A stretch of 64,000 nucleotides of DNA. Source: Gymnothorax reevesii. Lineage: Eukaryota > Chordata > Actinopteri > Anguilliformes > Muraenidae. Below are positions 1 through 10,929 of the stretch, piece after piece. How positions within the stretch are numbered: position 1 is the first letter of the stretch; every line of letters begins with the position of its first letter. The translations under genes and the position numbers were made by a program. The notes beneath the pieces were generated by a model that saw only the letters and a program-made list of their open reading frames with translations, ran no database searches and had not been told where the DNA came from. The stretch is from the NCBI GenBank assembly GCA_029721435.1, contig CM056576.1, positions 121,075,166-121,139,165 of the forward strand, read 5' to 3'.

Positions 1-905
1 TATACAGTAACCCCCATATTAGCATTTTATGACAAGTAAAATTCAAATCATCAAAGGACAAGGAAAGTTGACTCTAGAGGCCACCAGAATGCACCACAGA
101 GCTTCAAATTTTGGGTGAATCCCACCCAAAGCCCCCCGAAGGTATTCATGTCATCAGCACTCGTGTTCGCGCCTCCAGCCATAGCAGCCTACTCAATTTT
201 TCCGGCCGCCTACTCTAAAACGTTTTGAAAGCCCTGCAGTCAGATAATATTCAATCAATAATTTCATTTTGCTTTGTTTGATTTGGCCAAGAAACTAAAG
301 TAATTTCCACTAGTCCTTCATCAGAGGACTTACGCATTTACACAGTCAACAATTTTCCGCCAGAATTCCTCTCTGGCCTTATTAGCGCCAACAGTGTTAC
401 TTTTTGCTGTTTTTTAATATTTTTACATTCTTCATAACTGTCCATAATCACGACCCACTCCAAAGAGATTTTTTTTTAACATTTTTTAAGATTTTATTAA
501 TCACCCAGCAACCACTTAGATTACATCCAATGAACAAGTGCATATATCAACCAACATGAATGCATATACCAACATAAATCTCACAAATAATTTCCCAAGT
601 GTCCATCTGAGTATGCGCATCCATAACTGTGCAGTCTTCCGTGTGTCCAACCAATTAGTGTAGAACTGCATGGATCTCCCAATAAGCTTCCTCAGAGAAA
701 TATACAGCACGCGATTAATCATTTTAGGATTGCAAAGAGGGTCAATTGACGCATGGAACGCCCTTTTACAGAAAGCCCGCACGGCGTTGAAATTAACAAA
801 GATCATAACCACCATTGTGGTACCAATTATCTCCGATTGCTAGATCAGGGTTTTTTGAGCCGGCTCACTCAAATAAAGCCTGTCTATGTTGAACTTGCTT
901 CATAG
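1..905. other. Intergenic, no recognised feature
   Basis: AT-rich sequence with short homopolymer runs. The longest minus-strand reading frame here (99 codons, 516-815) shows no motif I recognise and no gene context, so I do not call it. Confidence 0.6.
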
Positions 906-907
906 TA

Positions 908-1453
908 CACTACCGCTCAAAAGTTTGGGATCACTTGCAAATTTCTTTGTTTTCCATAGAAAAATACATTTTCATGCATTTCACAAACATTTTTTTCCCA
1001 TGTCACAAACATTTTTATCCATTTCACAAACGATTAAAATTAATCAGATGATTTTCAAAGAATGATCTACATTTTTGCATAGAGGCCTATTATCAGCAAT
1101 TGTCAGTCCTCTGCATCAATCTCTGCATCAATCTGGTATGGCTTTAATCCAAATTAAGCATTTTATAAGGCTAATTGATTATTAGAAAACCCTTCTGCAA
1201 ATGTGTTGCACAGCTGAAAACCGTTGAACTAATAAGGGAGTGCGAAAGGGAGCATGGCATTCTTGAGGTTGGTTTAGTACCTTAGTGTTGTTGTGCTTAG
1301 AAAAGAAGGCTATTCAATGCTAAAAATTGAAAATTTAAAATCTCTTACCATGCTGTCAACAACTCCCTTCAGAGAGCAGCACAAACTGGCACTAAAAAGG
1401 ACAGAAAAAAGGAGTGGGAGGCCCTGGTGCGCAACTGTGCAAGAAGACAAATT
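908..1453 (+). mobile_element. Tc1-like transposon remnant, 5' part
   Basis: The left terminal repeat begins just after a TA at 906-907 with a sequence reading CACTACCGCTCAAAAGTTTG, typical of a common fish Tc1-like family. After a 5' untranslated stretch, the plus strand from about 1293 reads a decayed transposase N-terminus: LRKEGYSM, then FREQHKLALKRTEKRSGRP, which corresponds to the paired-like helix-turn-helix region and its GRPR-like box. The copy stops abruptly at about 1453, where another element is inserted, and resumes at about 3848. The catalytic two thirds of the transposase and the right terminal repeat are missing, so it cannot be active. Family assignment rests on remembered Tc1 motifs. 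Confidence 0.75.
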
Positions 1454-1479
1454 CTATTCTCCTATGCACTTAAGTCGAA

Positions 1480-1503
1480 AAAAGCGCGTAGCTACGCGCT
1501 TTT
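1480..1503. repeat. Perfect 24-bp palindrome
   Basis: Twelve bases, aaaagcgcgtag, are followed at once by their exact complement. It sits 15 bp inside the left end of the inserted 2.4-kb element, so it may be a sub-terminal binding site of that element rather than a host signal. Confidence 0.85.
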
Positions 1504-3364
1504 CAGCCTACGCATATTCTACCCTCGACTTAAGTCTGTGCATTACCCATGCCGAAGGCAGTTCCGCACTTGAGGCGGAGCAAGGTCAAAATCGGGGCGT
1601 TTCTCATGCAGATAACACTTAAGCGTAGTCTCCCCCTGGCTTACGCGCTTTCTCAGTTATGCGCTTTTGAGGGCTGTGTTAAGGTCAAGCGCCAACATAA
1701 GGCGAAATGGAATATTGCGTTTGATGTCGGTTATGGGCCGAATTTTATCATTAATTTTATTCTATTTAACATGGTAAAGGTTGAGACATTCAATATTCCA
1801 TTGTTCATCCTTATTTCTAAACTACATTTCTCATAACCACAATAAATTATCAAACGAAAGATATTACGCAACAGCCTCTTCTCTAATTAGTTCAATTGCA
1901 AATGCATTACAAACAATTACAAACATACCGGTGGTCATCAAGGTCAGAACTGTGCTGTCGGCCCAGGCTTCTGGGTCGTTCCAGAGAGTGGCTGGTGATG
2001 TCATGCACATATCTCATGCATCTGTGTCAAGGTGTCTGACACAGTTCGTTGATTCTCCAAGTTCTTCACCATGCACTTCCACTGCAGAAAGAGTGGGTGC
2101 CACCTTCTCCTCTAGTGCAGTGAAATACACAGGGGATGATGGTTGCCCACCACCTGCTGCGTGCACGCCTCTCCGGTGTGCAGTGAGCCTGCGCCCCGCA
2201 GATCTCTCCATTTAGGCTAGGCAGTGTCTATTTTGCCGTCTGAGGGTTTCCGTTTTTTTTTCTGCTATTTTGCCGTCACGTCCGCTTGACATGCGCAGTT
2301 GTCACAGATGTGGGTTTAAAGTTTGTCGGCATATACACAGTGTCGCAATTCACGCTAAAGGGCTATTATGCCATCTGCCAAGACAACCTTCATGCTGGAA
2401 GCTTATTTTGCAGTCTGCTCTAACGCATACTTCTCCACAAAGCTATACTTTTACTACAGCCGCGGACGGCACTACAACTGTTTGCCATGTTATTCGACCG
2501 TCGGATCGGGTATAAGTTAACCAGAAGCATTTTTAATTTGCAGAGCACGCGAACTAACATGCAGTTGCTGATAAGCGATAATGACTTAGTTTGAATGTAA
2601 TCTATCGCGCGAAAAATTCGTTTCGCGTGCGGTGTGAAAGCGACTTGCGTATTCGCATCTTTGCATTGACTTTGAATGTAGGGTAATCTTTCCTGCGAAT
2701 TCGTTTCATGTCTGATGTGAAAGCAGCTTTATGGACAGTACGCGTACTACGCGACAGTTAGAGAGAGCTATTACCTATTTAATCTCCGCCTTTTCCGGCT
2801 TTATTAGCCACAACGATTTCTAAAGGGGGATGAAATTATCATCAAGGTAGTGCAGTGAAATAATTTGTGAACAGGTAAGTCCACATCTGTGAAATCGCTC
2901 AAATCAAATGGGACACAATAGGCTACGGATATGAAATTGTGTGATTGCTGAGGCGGTTTCGGGGCGGGGGGATAACAGCGTGCGGGGTAAGAATCCTTTG
3001 TCAAAGCGTTTCCATGTCCTTTAGTTGCAAACCTGACATCAGAGTAGTTTAAGATTTCAAGTGTGCGATTTCTAAATGAGATCATAAACTGTCTTTGATT
3101 GTTAAGAATGTTCTCTTTATTTGTCAACTTTCCTGTTTTCCACGGAACAAACAGGCTGGTGTAGGAGGGGCACATATTCAATGCTTCAATGCTCTGATTG
3201 CGCTGGTGGAGAATTTGTTATTTAATTATCGTGGCAAATAGTTTTTTTGCATAGCTTTAATGCCATGGTGGCTAGAGTAAGAAATAAAAAAAAGAGATGT
3301 CTGTATTACTTCTTGTAATTGGCTCAGACATACATAGGCCTACTATTACAGCCGCATATCGTGG

Positions 3365-3557
3365 GCCTGCTGATAAAACCTTGTATCTTCAAAATGATAA
3401 ACTTCACAGGAAAATAAATATAAAAATATATATAAATTGATAAATATAATTTAAAATACAAATAAAATAAAACATGTTTAATTCTGCGTGTAAGAACAGT
3501 GGACATACAAGTTTTTGTTTCTTATCAGTTTGGAGATACAAGGTTTTACCAGCAGGC
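3365..3557. repeat. Inverted repeat with about 25-bp arms
   Basis: The arm at about 3365-3390 (cctgctgataaaaccttgta and on) is repeated in reverse complement at about 3532-3557, with an AT-rich spacer of about 140 bp. It lies within the 2.4-kb insert and looks like a small fold-back element. Confidence 0.55.
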
Positions 3558-3847
3558 CGACGATTTTCAAGTTTAAAGTATGGTTTGCGTTTTCCATGGA
3601 CCACAAATGCATTTTCATGGTTAATCAGAAAATCCTTCTTCCATGTTTTCCTGATAGCCATAATCAATGAACTTTGTACAGAGTCTGCCTCTCTTTTGGA
3701 TTAGTCACACCTCTTTCATAAGGCCGCCTACATTCTGAAGTTAAGTCCTGTGAGCGTGATCGAAGCGAGTAGGGGAGAGTACTCGTAACTGAAAAGAGCT
3801 TAACTCGACTCGCGTAAAAAAGGACCTACGCGCTTATAGGAGAATAG

Positions 3848-3950
3848 ACCCCTCAGATGCCTCACAGGTTGTAAACTAGCAGCTGCGCTAAATAGTTGCC
3901 GTCAAACACCAGTTTCAGTATCAACAGTGAAGGTGGGTTTTTTTTTTTTT
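3848..3950 (+). mobile_element. Tc1-like transposon remnant, continuation
   Basis: This is the sequel of the copy broken at 1453. The plus strand resumes the transposase message downstream of the helix-turn-helix (region reading ATGCCTCACAGG, AACACCAGTTTCAG, TCAACAGTGAAG), then degrades into a T-run at about 3938-3952. The rest of the element is absent. Confidence 0.7.
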
Positions 3951-4104
3951 TTAATGAAGGCAAAGTTTGTATGTAACCACTGAAGCTGCAGTACTCTGGC
4001 AAGTCAGTAGGGGGCCAAGTGAGGGTCCATCATTATGAAGAGTGGCTCTGACTTTTAACACTGGCACTTCTTTATAATATAGGTGTTGTTCCTGGGAAGC
4101 CATC

Positions 4105-4527
4105 ATGAGTAAACCCACAACTCACATGGCCAACGCCTCTGGACGACCCCTGCAAGTGTACTACTGTCCACGCGAGATGAGTCTGGAGGAGATCGAAGTC
4201 GTTTTCGGGACCAGAGCGAGCGACTCCAAGTCTGAAGACCTGAGCCATTTGTCTGCTGATGTCCTGATGTCCATGAGACGTAATACTCAGATCCACCTCA
4301 TTCGCATCCCAGTCAATGACTACGGCAAGATCCTGACTGATGGTGCCATCTATGTCACCGTGTTCATGGACGAGCAGTACGACTGTGGCAAGGCTGTGAA
4401 CATCGCCCATAACTTCTACGTCCCCAGTGACAGGTCCTTCATCGTCACTGCAAACTGCAACCTCAAGTTCCAGAAGTTCAAAGGCAACATTTGGGAGGAT
4501 GAGGGCGGCCACTACCACCGCAGATAA
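4105..4527 (+). CDS. Uncharacterised 140-residue protein, probably single coding exon
   Basis: An open frame of 140 codons plus stop starts at an ATG in an acceptable context (catcATGa) and is followed within 70 bp by overlapping AATAAA signals. The protein has no signal peptide or membrane segment. It is mixed-charge with alternating hydrophobic residues (for example HLIRIPVNDYGK and AIYVTVFMDEQYD), suggesting beta strands, and ends with a Trp-Glu-Asp-Glu-Gly and a His/Arg-rich tail (GGHYHRR). The N-terminus (MSKPTTHMANASGRPLQVYY) resembles a set of small uncharacterised fish proteins as I remember them, but I cannot name a family. Codon use is GC-richer at third positions than the surroundings, which supports real coding. 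A possible splice acceptor (ttataatatag, ending about 4082) lies just upstream, so a non-coding 5' exon is possible. Function unknown. Confidence 0.75.
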   Translation: MSKPTTHMANASGRPLQVYYCPREMSLEEIEVVFGTRASDSKSEDLSHLSADVLMSMRRNTQIHLIRIPVNDYGKILTDGAIYVTVFMDEQYDCGKAVNIAHNFYVPSDRSFIVTANCNLKFQKFKGNIWEDEGGHYHRR

Positions 4528-4595
4528 AATTCAACAGGCCATCATCTGATGTGATACACGTACAGTATTGATATGTTTGCTGTTGAAAGAAAAAG

Positions 4596-4605
4596 AATAA
4601 ATAAA
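4596..4605 (+). terminator. Poly(A) signals of the 140-residue gene
   Basis: Two overlapping AATAAA hexamers stand 69 bp after the stop codon, followed by a T-rich stretch. This fits 3'-end formation for the upstream ORF. Confidence 0.6.
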
Positions 4606-7600
4606 ATAGATTCTAATTTTTGGCTGTTATTGCTGCGCTGTTGAAATTCTGTGTGAACTTCCTTTTCTGGTAGACACTCAATTACTTGCATAAGTAATTA
4701 TAAGATTATAAGCAAAGTAGCAGTATAAAAAGCGCAGTCATTCACGAGTCAAAGGAACCAATTTTGATCAAATGTCAATACAGTGAGCACCATAATTCAT
4801 TGGGCAGTTTCGTTCATTTTTAATTCTTGATACTGTACAATTACATTTTCAGTTTGGAAGGATACAAAGGCAATGAGGTTAAAAGTGCATAATTTAACTT
4901 TTATTTTAAAAAATAACCTTTTTCATATTTGCTGAAACTGTCATTCTATACCGACAGCAGTACATCAGGCAGGTAATCTGTACACACAAACAAACAAACA
5001 AACAAAAAAAAAAAAAAAACAGGTCTGTTTGCCTCCTCCTTGTGCTTCTAATGCCACAGGCAAAAATCTATTGCACCCGAGCAAAATTATCCAATCAGAG
5101 CCTGGAGGAGTTTCCAAGTCTCAATCACTTCTCATGCGTACACCGTTCAGCCTTCTCTTCCATGCACGCTCCCTTTCATGATGTAGACTAATATTGTCTA
5201 TGCCCGGATCCTGGAGGGGATGAAAGCTACAGTTTATCACTTTTTTGTGATTTATTTTATTCATTATTAATGTATTTATCTGCTTCCCCTTTAAAATGAT
5301 AAAAGGCATATCTCAAAGTTTTAAAATGTTGAGGAGTGGCTATAGAACTATGGGTGAAATGTAGAAGAGCGAGACAAGCGTACATCTTGAAGTTGCAGCT
5401 TCAAATTACACTATTTCAGAGTTGAGGTCAGAGTTGAACTTGAGGACAATGCTTCAGGATAAGTGTTATGCATCGTAATACAATTATGGTTTTGTCATAA
5501 AGTGATTATAGCATGTTGCTGCTCCCTTTGACTTTTGTCTGGTAAAAATTGATCAGATTGCAGCTGAATTGACATTTCAAAAAAAAAAAAAAAAAAAGCC
5601 TGCGCCCTCGCTGGCCCTTTCTGGATGAAGTTTCCCGATGTCGAAAACATCTTTAATGTGTCTCGTATGTGATTTGGAGTGAAATGGGTTCAGCATGGAA
5701 CACTGGGACATGTCACAGAAGTAGGATGCTCTTCAAGCTCTTGAAGGGGGGAAACTGCAATACCCAAGATGCAGTGAAGATGGCCCCTTCCCCAAGCCTC
5801 GTGCTCTATGTTTATTACAGCTGAGGAATGTGAATCTATGATCTATGGACAAGTATTGACAAGCAATGCCATGCCTTCCCTCCAAAAATGTCAAAACCAG
5901 GAAATCCTCCAGCAAATAAGTAAATATGACTATGTCGCAGACTCTGAAATAGTGCCACTCTCATGCACAGAATAGGTCCCTAGCTTCAAATTAAGCTGTC
6001 ACTCCCACAATCCATTTCTACTCATTAATTAATTTGCTTGAAAAGTGCATTTCAGCAACAAATGCTCCAATCCTTACATGACCTGGCCCTAAAGCTCATG
6101 AGAGAAACAGAGAAATATTGCCAGGGGATGGGTTCAGATGCCCAGATGCGACAGAGCAGTGGGGGGTCTTAAAGCTTCCCACGAAAAGTGAGAAACCACG
6201 AATTGGGCTAAGGAACACAAAGAAAATGTAACTCCCCAGCAGTTGTGCCAAAAAAAAAAAAAACACAACCCAGATAAAGCGAGCAAAGAACCTCTCTGAA
6301 TATCGAACCAACAGAATAAAGAAAAGAACAAAAACTCAGCTTCCAACTCCCAGCAAGGGAACGTCCTAACCAAGGCTTAGAGTAACGGAATAAACTTGAT
6401 TAACTAGGTCAGGGAAACAGATGTATCTCTGCTCCAACTGCCAGGAGCCCAAATAGAGCCGTGACCACTCACTTTGCCCTGCAATCACCCAAAGCTAAAG
6501 CAGTGCCAGGGCAGCGAGTCTTAAATACTGCAACAGCAGCTGAAAGCAAAAAATGGTCCAAAAAGGAGAGCTTTATGGCTTCAAGCTCTCTGGAGAGACG
6601 ATAAGGAGAGGAAGCTACAGGATTGACAGTCTTTCCATGTTTATGTGTGTGGGAAAAGCTTCTTCTATTATGGTATTGTGAACGCTGAGGTTTAGACATG
6701 GTTCCAAAATAATCGCTAAATATATCTATAAATCATTAAATCAATGTAAAAAGGAAATCAAGTTAAACAAATTTCACAGCTAAACACATGTCAAATTACA
6801 TTAAGACCAGTGGGATCTGAGGGTTTCTATCCTTCAAAGGGGTGCGCGGCCTTAGCGTTCTGCAAAGTATCCGGACCTGCCCGTTTGGTCTATGTCCTTC
6901 TTATTCTCAAAAAAAAAAAAAAGACGTTTCAGTAAAAATGGCAGCTGTGAAATTTACTCGCTAAGCGCTTAACACTCCAATAGGTAATGAATGAGATGCT
7001 TTCCCAATCTCCTGAAAGGACAGATAAGTAGGGGTGATGGGGTCTATTCCTCAGGTGATAAAACAAAAGGATGGAAGATTTAAAACGCTAAAGGGGTGAT
7101 CTGGGGTTAAATGAAAAATGACACCAGGAAACAACTCAGAATTAATCTGAAAAGAGGTATACGTAATTAAAGAGGTATATGTAATAACCACCAAAAAAGA
7201 TACAAGTTGGAATTTTTCTGTTTTTGCGGTTGCCATGGTAACTGAGCAAGCTCATTAAATATGCAGAAAACTTCTGGCACCAATTCCTCTTTATCTCTAT
7301 GATAGAATTCAGTTTCTTTCATCATTTAAAAGCTATTGCTTATCCAAATGCAATGAAATTATTTTGCACAGAATCTGATGAATACTCAAAATATTCAAAG
7401 AACGAAACAGGGCAAAATTTCCCTATGTCACTGCATTTCTAATGAAGTAAAGTACCTGCAGCTCAAATTTAATTGATTTTCAATGATAAATAAAGTATGG
7501 CTGCCACAAACGCGAGAAACGTGGAAAAAGTAATACCTTAGGACATAGGTCCCCAATCTTCCCCAGAAAGGGCCAGTGTGGGTGCAGGCTTTCATTGCAA

Positions 7601-8150
7601 CCAAGCAATTACACACTTGATACTACTAATCAATCCCTGGACTCTTTGCTAATAAGCTTGATTAGTAGCATCAAATGTTTTCCTTTTAAATAAACATTTG
7701 GCAATTCCATTAATCCTGATTCCAGCAGCACAAAATTTGTCACCCCAACTCTAATTTAGCCTTTTTCATCAAGCCTCTTCATTACATAAATGAAACCCTT
7801 GAAGGGTGTGTCCCTTATTAATGACGGGATGCCCAAAATGGTTATATCAATGAAACTGTGCACAGAAAAATCAAGAAATAAAGGGTTTAAAGGGATTCCT
7901 TATCCCACTCTTTTGAATAAATTCCATGCCAAAGGCTCAAAAGAGGATTAATGTACCTTTTAAAGAGCTCAGGTTTCCCATTATTAGAGGCTGGACTGGA
8001 GTGGAACCTACATCATACAGACAATCAAATGTATAATGGAGAGGCCAGCTTGTGCATGGATTTGAGCACACATATTTGAGGTTTGACCTTTACCTCATTC
8101 ATGCTGTTGGCACTTAGTACGCTTTCCTTTTTTTGAAGTTTTGAAGTTAA
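4606..8150. other. Intergenic, mostly unrecognised
   Basis: AT-rich sequence with A-runs (5001-5018, 5578-5597, 6251-6263). The stretch at about 7545-7690 (wording gggccagtgtgggtgcagg, then tactactaatcaatc and gcttgattagtag) resembles a widespread fish interspersed repeat with palindromic ends. I see no credible coding exon. Confidence 0.5.
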
Positions 8151-8229
8151 AGTCCATGCGTGACTAACAACAAGTAGATCAGAAGGATCTAATAGCTGCG
8201 ACCTCGCCTAGCATCCGTCACGTGGCCTA

Positions 8230-8895
8230 GTGTCCATGACTGGTGGTTTCTTGTACAAGTGTGATGTCGAAATTGGCAAATGACCTCAAAAATCAATAGG
8301 GGACCCTTCCTCTGTACCAAGAAGCTTGTTCTAAGACGTAATAGCCATCCATCAAGTTAAAGTGGAGTTACGGTGCGAAAACTGTGAAATCGGGGCAAAA
8401 TCAACACTTTTTTGACCGACGTGACCTTGGGATTAGACAGATGACCTTTAAAATCAATAGGGAACCCCACCTCTATGCCAAGAAGCTTGTTCTAAGATTT
8501 CATAGCCATTCATTGAATTAAACTTGAGTTACGGTGCGAAAACCGTCAAATCGGGCAAAATTGACACTTTTTTGCCTTTGTGACCTTGGGATTTGAAGGA
8601 TGACCTTGAAAAACAATAGAGAACACCTCCTGTATACCTAGAAGCTATTTCCAAAATTTCATAGCGATCCATGAATTCTAACTGGAGTTACAGCGCGAAA
8701 ACCCGCAAACAAGGTCGTGACCTCTGTGAACTTGACCTTTGACCTCGACCTTGTGCATGGACATCACTTTGGTGAAGGACAATAACTCCTGAAAATTTCA
8801 TGATGATACAACGACAGGAACATGGTCAAAAAGGTGGCACAGACGGACAGACGGACATACAGAAGCGTTCATAGAGCTGCTTGGTCGCAGCTAAA
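8230..8895. repeat. Tandem repeat, about 160-bp unit, three copies
   Basis: The anchor word gagttacggtgcgaaaac (third copy slightly changed) occurs at 8365, 8526 and 8685, spacings of 161 and 159 bp. Each unit also carries ccaagaagcttgttctaaga-like and gtgaccttggga-like words. The array ends in a short direct repeat of gacagacggaca at about 8840-8860 and the phrase ggtcgcagctaaaa. It is a satellite-like or transposon-internal repeat; the family is not identified. Confidence 0.8.
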
Positions 8896-9182
8896 AAATA
8901 TAGACTAAGGTAAAGTGAAGATTTTATTTACTGTTTCTCGGAAAAAAGAAAAGAATATTTTTCAAAACCCAGGGGGAACCCCGCAATTTATATGCATAAT
9001 TTAAAAGAAGTTCAGAACTACTGGCTAGGTCTTACAACTGACCAGCCCCCCAGTCACAAAAGCATTTGTTATAACAAAATCATCAAACTTGCAGCACACA
9101 GCAATTCATATCACATGTGAAAAAAAGTCTTCAACATCCATAAATCCCTTAACTGCTTGTCAATACAACCCATGTTAAAAGC

Positions 9183-9233
9183 AATTTCGTTGTATTTTTG
9201 ATGCAACGACAATAAAAGCATTCATTCATTCAG
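9183..9233 (+). repeat. 3' tail of a CR1/L2-type LINE
   Basis: The phrase tttcgttgtatttttgatgc, then caacgacaataaaagcattc, followed by a short (attc)n tail, is the characteristic 3' end of CR1/L2-group LINEs in fish. No coding part remains upstream. Confidence 0.55.
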
Positions 9234-9400
9234 GCCTACCGTGTCGCCAAATGTCAAATTAGACCTCGACTTCTTTGTATGTGATATGAAATAAAATGCT
9301 AAAGCCAGGACAGCGCCAGCGCCCTTCAATGCCCACTCAGTGGCCAAAAAGGGTATTACGTCCGTAGTGGTTTAAGACTACCATGGAAAATTAATGGGAT

Positions 9401-9474
9401 TCGGTTAGGGCGCTTTAGGTAAAGAATCCCCGCTCGCAGCGCGGGAGACATGGGTTCGATTCCCCGATGGGGAG
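9401..9474 (+). pseudogene. tRNA-Asp-like pseudogene
   Basis: A 74-nt stretch keeps the anticodon stem (cccgc/gcggg), variable loop and T arm (ggttcgattcc) of tRNA-Asp, nearly identical to the intact gene at 15427-15498. The 5' acceptor strand no longer pairs with the 3' strand, the D arm is altered, and the anticodon loop reads tcgcagc, with C where the invariant T33 should be and no GTC. It could be a decayed tRNA gene or the head of a tRNA-derived SINE. Confidence 0.65.
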
Positions 9475-9799
9475 GTATTAGCCGGGGAGGTATTTGGTGA
9501 TTACACAAAACGTCGTCTAAGTAGGATGCACATTATGATTCTGGTTTTTTTTCAGGCAAAAATAAAAACAAACATTTTCAGCAATTTCACCATTTATTCT
9601 AAGCTAGAAAGACTGGCTGAAAAAAATATCATGATATACGATCAAATTAGCCCCAGAATAGATGTTTTTATTATGTAAATTCTGCATGCTGTTAAATTTA
9701 ACCAGAAAAATGGAATCCAGTCATTTACAGTATATTCTTGTCGCCGTCAATAAAATCTCTTATGCATTTATTAAAATAATAATAAAAAAAAGAGCATGC

Positions 9800-9870
9800 T
9801 GCATTGGCCGGGAATCGAACCCGGGCCTCCCGCGTGGCAGGCGAGAATTCTACCACTGAACCACCAATGC
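9800..9870 (-). tRNA. tRNA-Gly (anticodon GCC)
   Basis: On the minus strand the 71-nt sequence begins GCATTGGTGGTTCAGTGGTA, has the anticodon loop CTGCCAC with GCC, and a T arm GGTTCGATTCC. The acceptor stem GCATTGG pairs fully with CCAATGC and leaves a 3' A discriminator. It matches the highly conserved vertebrate tRNA-Gly(GCC). A run of eight T on the minus strand (9784-9791) provides a Pol III terminator. All arms are intact, so it is probably functional. Confidence 0.96.
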
Positions 9871-10890
9871 TTACACAACTTTCACTGTGTCAGTGAAAAA
9901 TACATACAAAAATACTGAACCAAATACATTTGAAATACATCAGCGTGCTCGATTTCAAAGCATTTATCCAATAAGAATTTCTGAGAAGAGTGCAGAGGAA
10001 TTCAGCGTCTGGCTGCGAATTCCTTTTGTTCTGCTTTTCATTGGAAAAAGGTAAAATACATTTTTGAGATTTCAAAACAAAACGTTTACGGTCACCTAAC
10101 CTAAAGTTTGCAAATAAACGGTATTAGTTTGTTTATTTATATGCTTAAAATGTTTATGAGAGAGAACCAGCTTTCCTCTCCTTTGTATAGCTATATGTTA
10201 AATTATGAATGCACTTGACGATATTTTTGATGATGTCTGCTTTTGTTAGTAACATAATTCATAAAAATCATTAATCATTTTAATCATCATTAAAATTACC
10301 CCAGCGAGGCTTGCTGGGTAACCAGACTGATGACGCTATGCCCCATACCTCCATGTTTGTTGGTTTATATGTCATCATGTGAAAATCCAGTCAGCTCATT
10401 TCTTACAGTGTTGAATTTATTAATCACTTGTTTATATAATACTTTTTGAAGCACTCTCTTGCCAGTTCATCCTGTCCCCCCCCTCTAACCGCCCACCCCC
10501 CTCCAAAAGGTCACAGTTAATAATGATTTAAAAAAAGCGGTGTGCGGTAGTAATGTTTGCTTGGCCTTTTCGACTATGACTTAAGTTAAGGTCTCAGAAA
10601 TGTACACCAACAGGATAACTAGTAAGATATTGTTTTTAAGTCAGTTTATTTAATGTGATGTGAGAAATAACAGAAATAACAGACAGCCGCGCCATCCCAT
10701 GCTCCAGCTCAAAATACCACACCCACCACTAGCCAGACAACTCATGGTCACAGCAGCCCCTGAACCAGCACCATGATCCAGCCAATCACTCTCTGCTCTC
10801 ATGCCGTTAAGAAGCCAATGGCATCAGATGATGATCATGTGCCATCTTTAGCAGGGGGGTTAGTTCAGATTATGTTCAGCGCTTAGATCT
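9871..10890. other. Intergenic, no recognised feature
   Basis: AT-rich sequence with a C-run at about 10473-10501. I see no coding or repeat structure that I can name. Confidence 0.5.
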
Positions 10891-10929
10891 TTGTATCATA
10901 TTGTACTTGCATCAATGAGATTAACGTAC

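Larger units (their letters stand above)
1454..3847. mobile_element. 2.4-kb element inserted in a Tc1-like remnant
   Basis: The segment is bounded by a perfect 12-bp inverted repeat, CTATTCTCCTAT at 1454-1465 and its complement at 3836-3847. It exactly splits the Tc1-like sequence that ends at 1453 and resumes at 3848. Just inside the left end is a perfect 24-bp palindrome (1480-1503), and both ends carry related words (cttaagtcg, gcgcgtag, tacgcgc). I find no transposase frame inside. A sub-region near 2610-2740 (cgaattcgtttcgcg-type words followed by a note of ctttgcattgac) recurs around 37787-37860, so the insert itself contains older repeat material. No clear target duplication is visible. 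The superfamily is unknown; a non-autonomous DNA element is the simplest reading. Confidence 0.6.

Noticed and set aside
516..815. 99-codon minus-strand frame
   Set aside because: No motif, no splice or poly(A) context, composition like the AT-rich background.
1549..2215. Two overlapping plus-strand frames of 95 and 144 codons
   Set aside because: They lie within the anonymous inserted element, overlap in different frames and show no protein motif.
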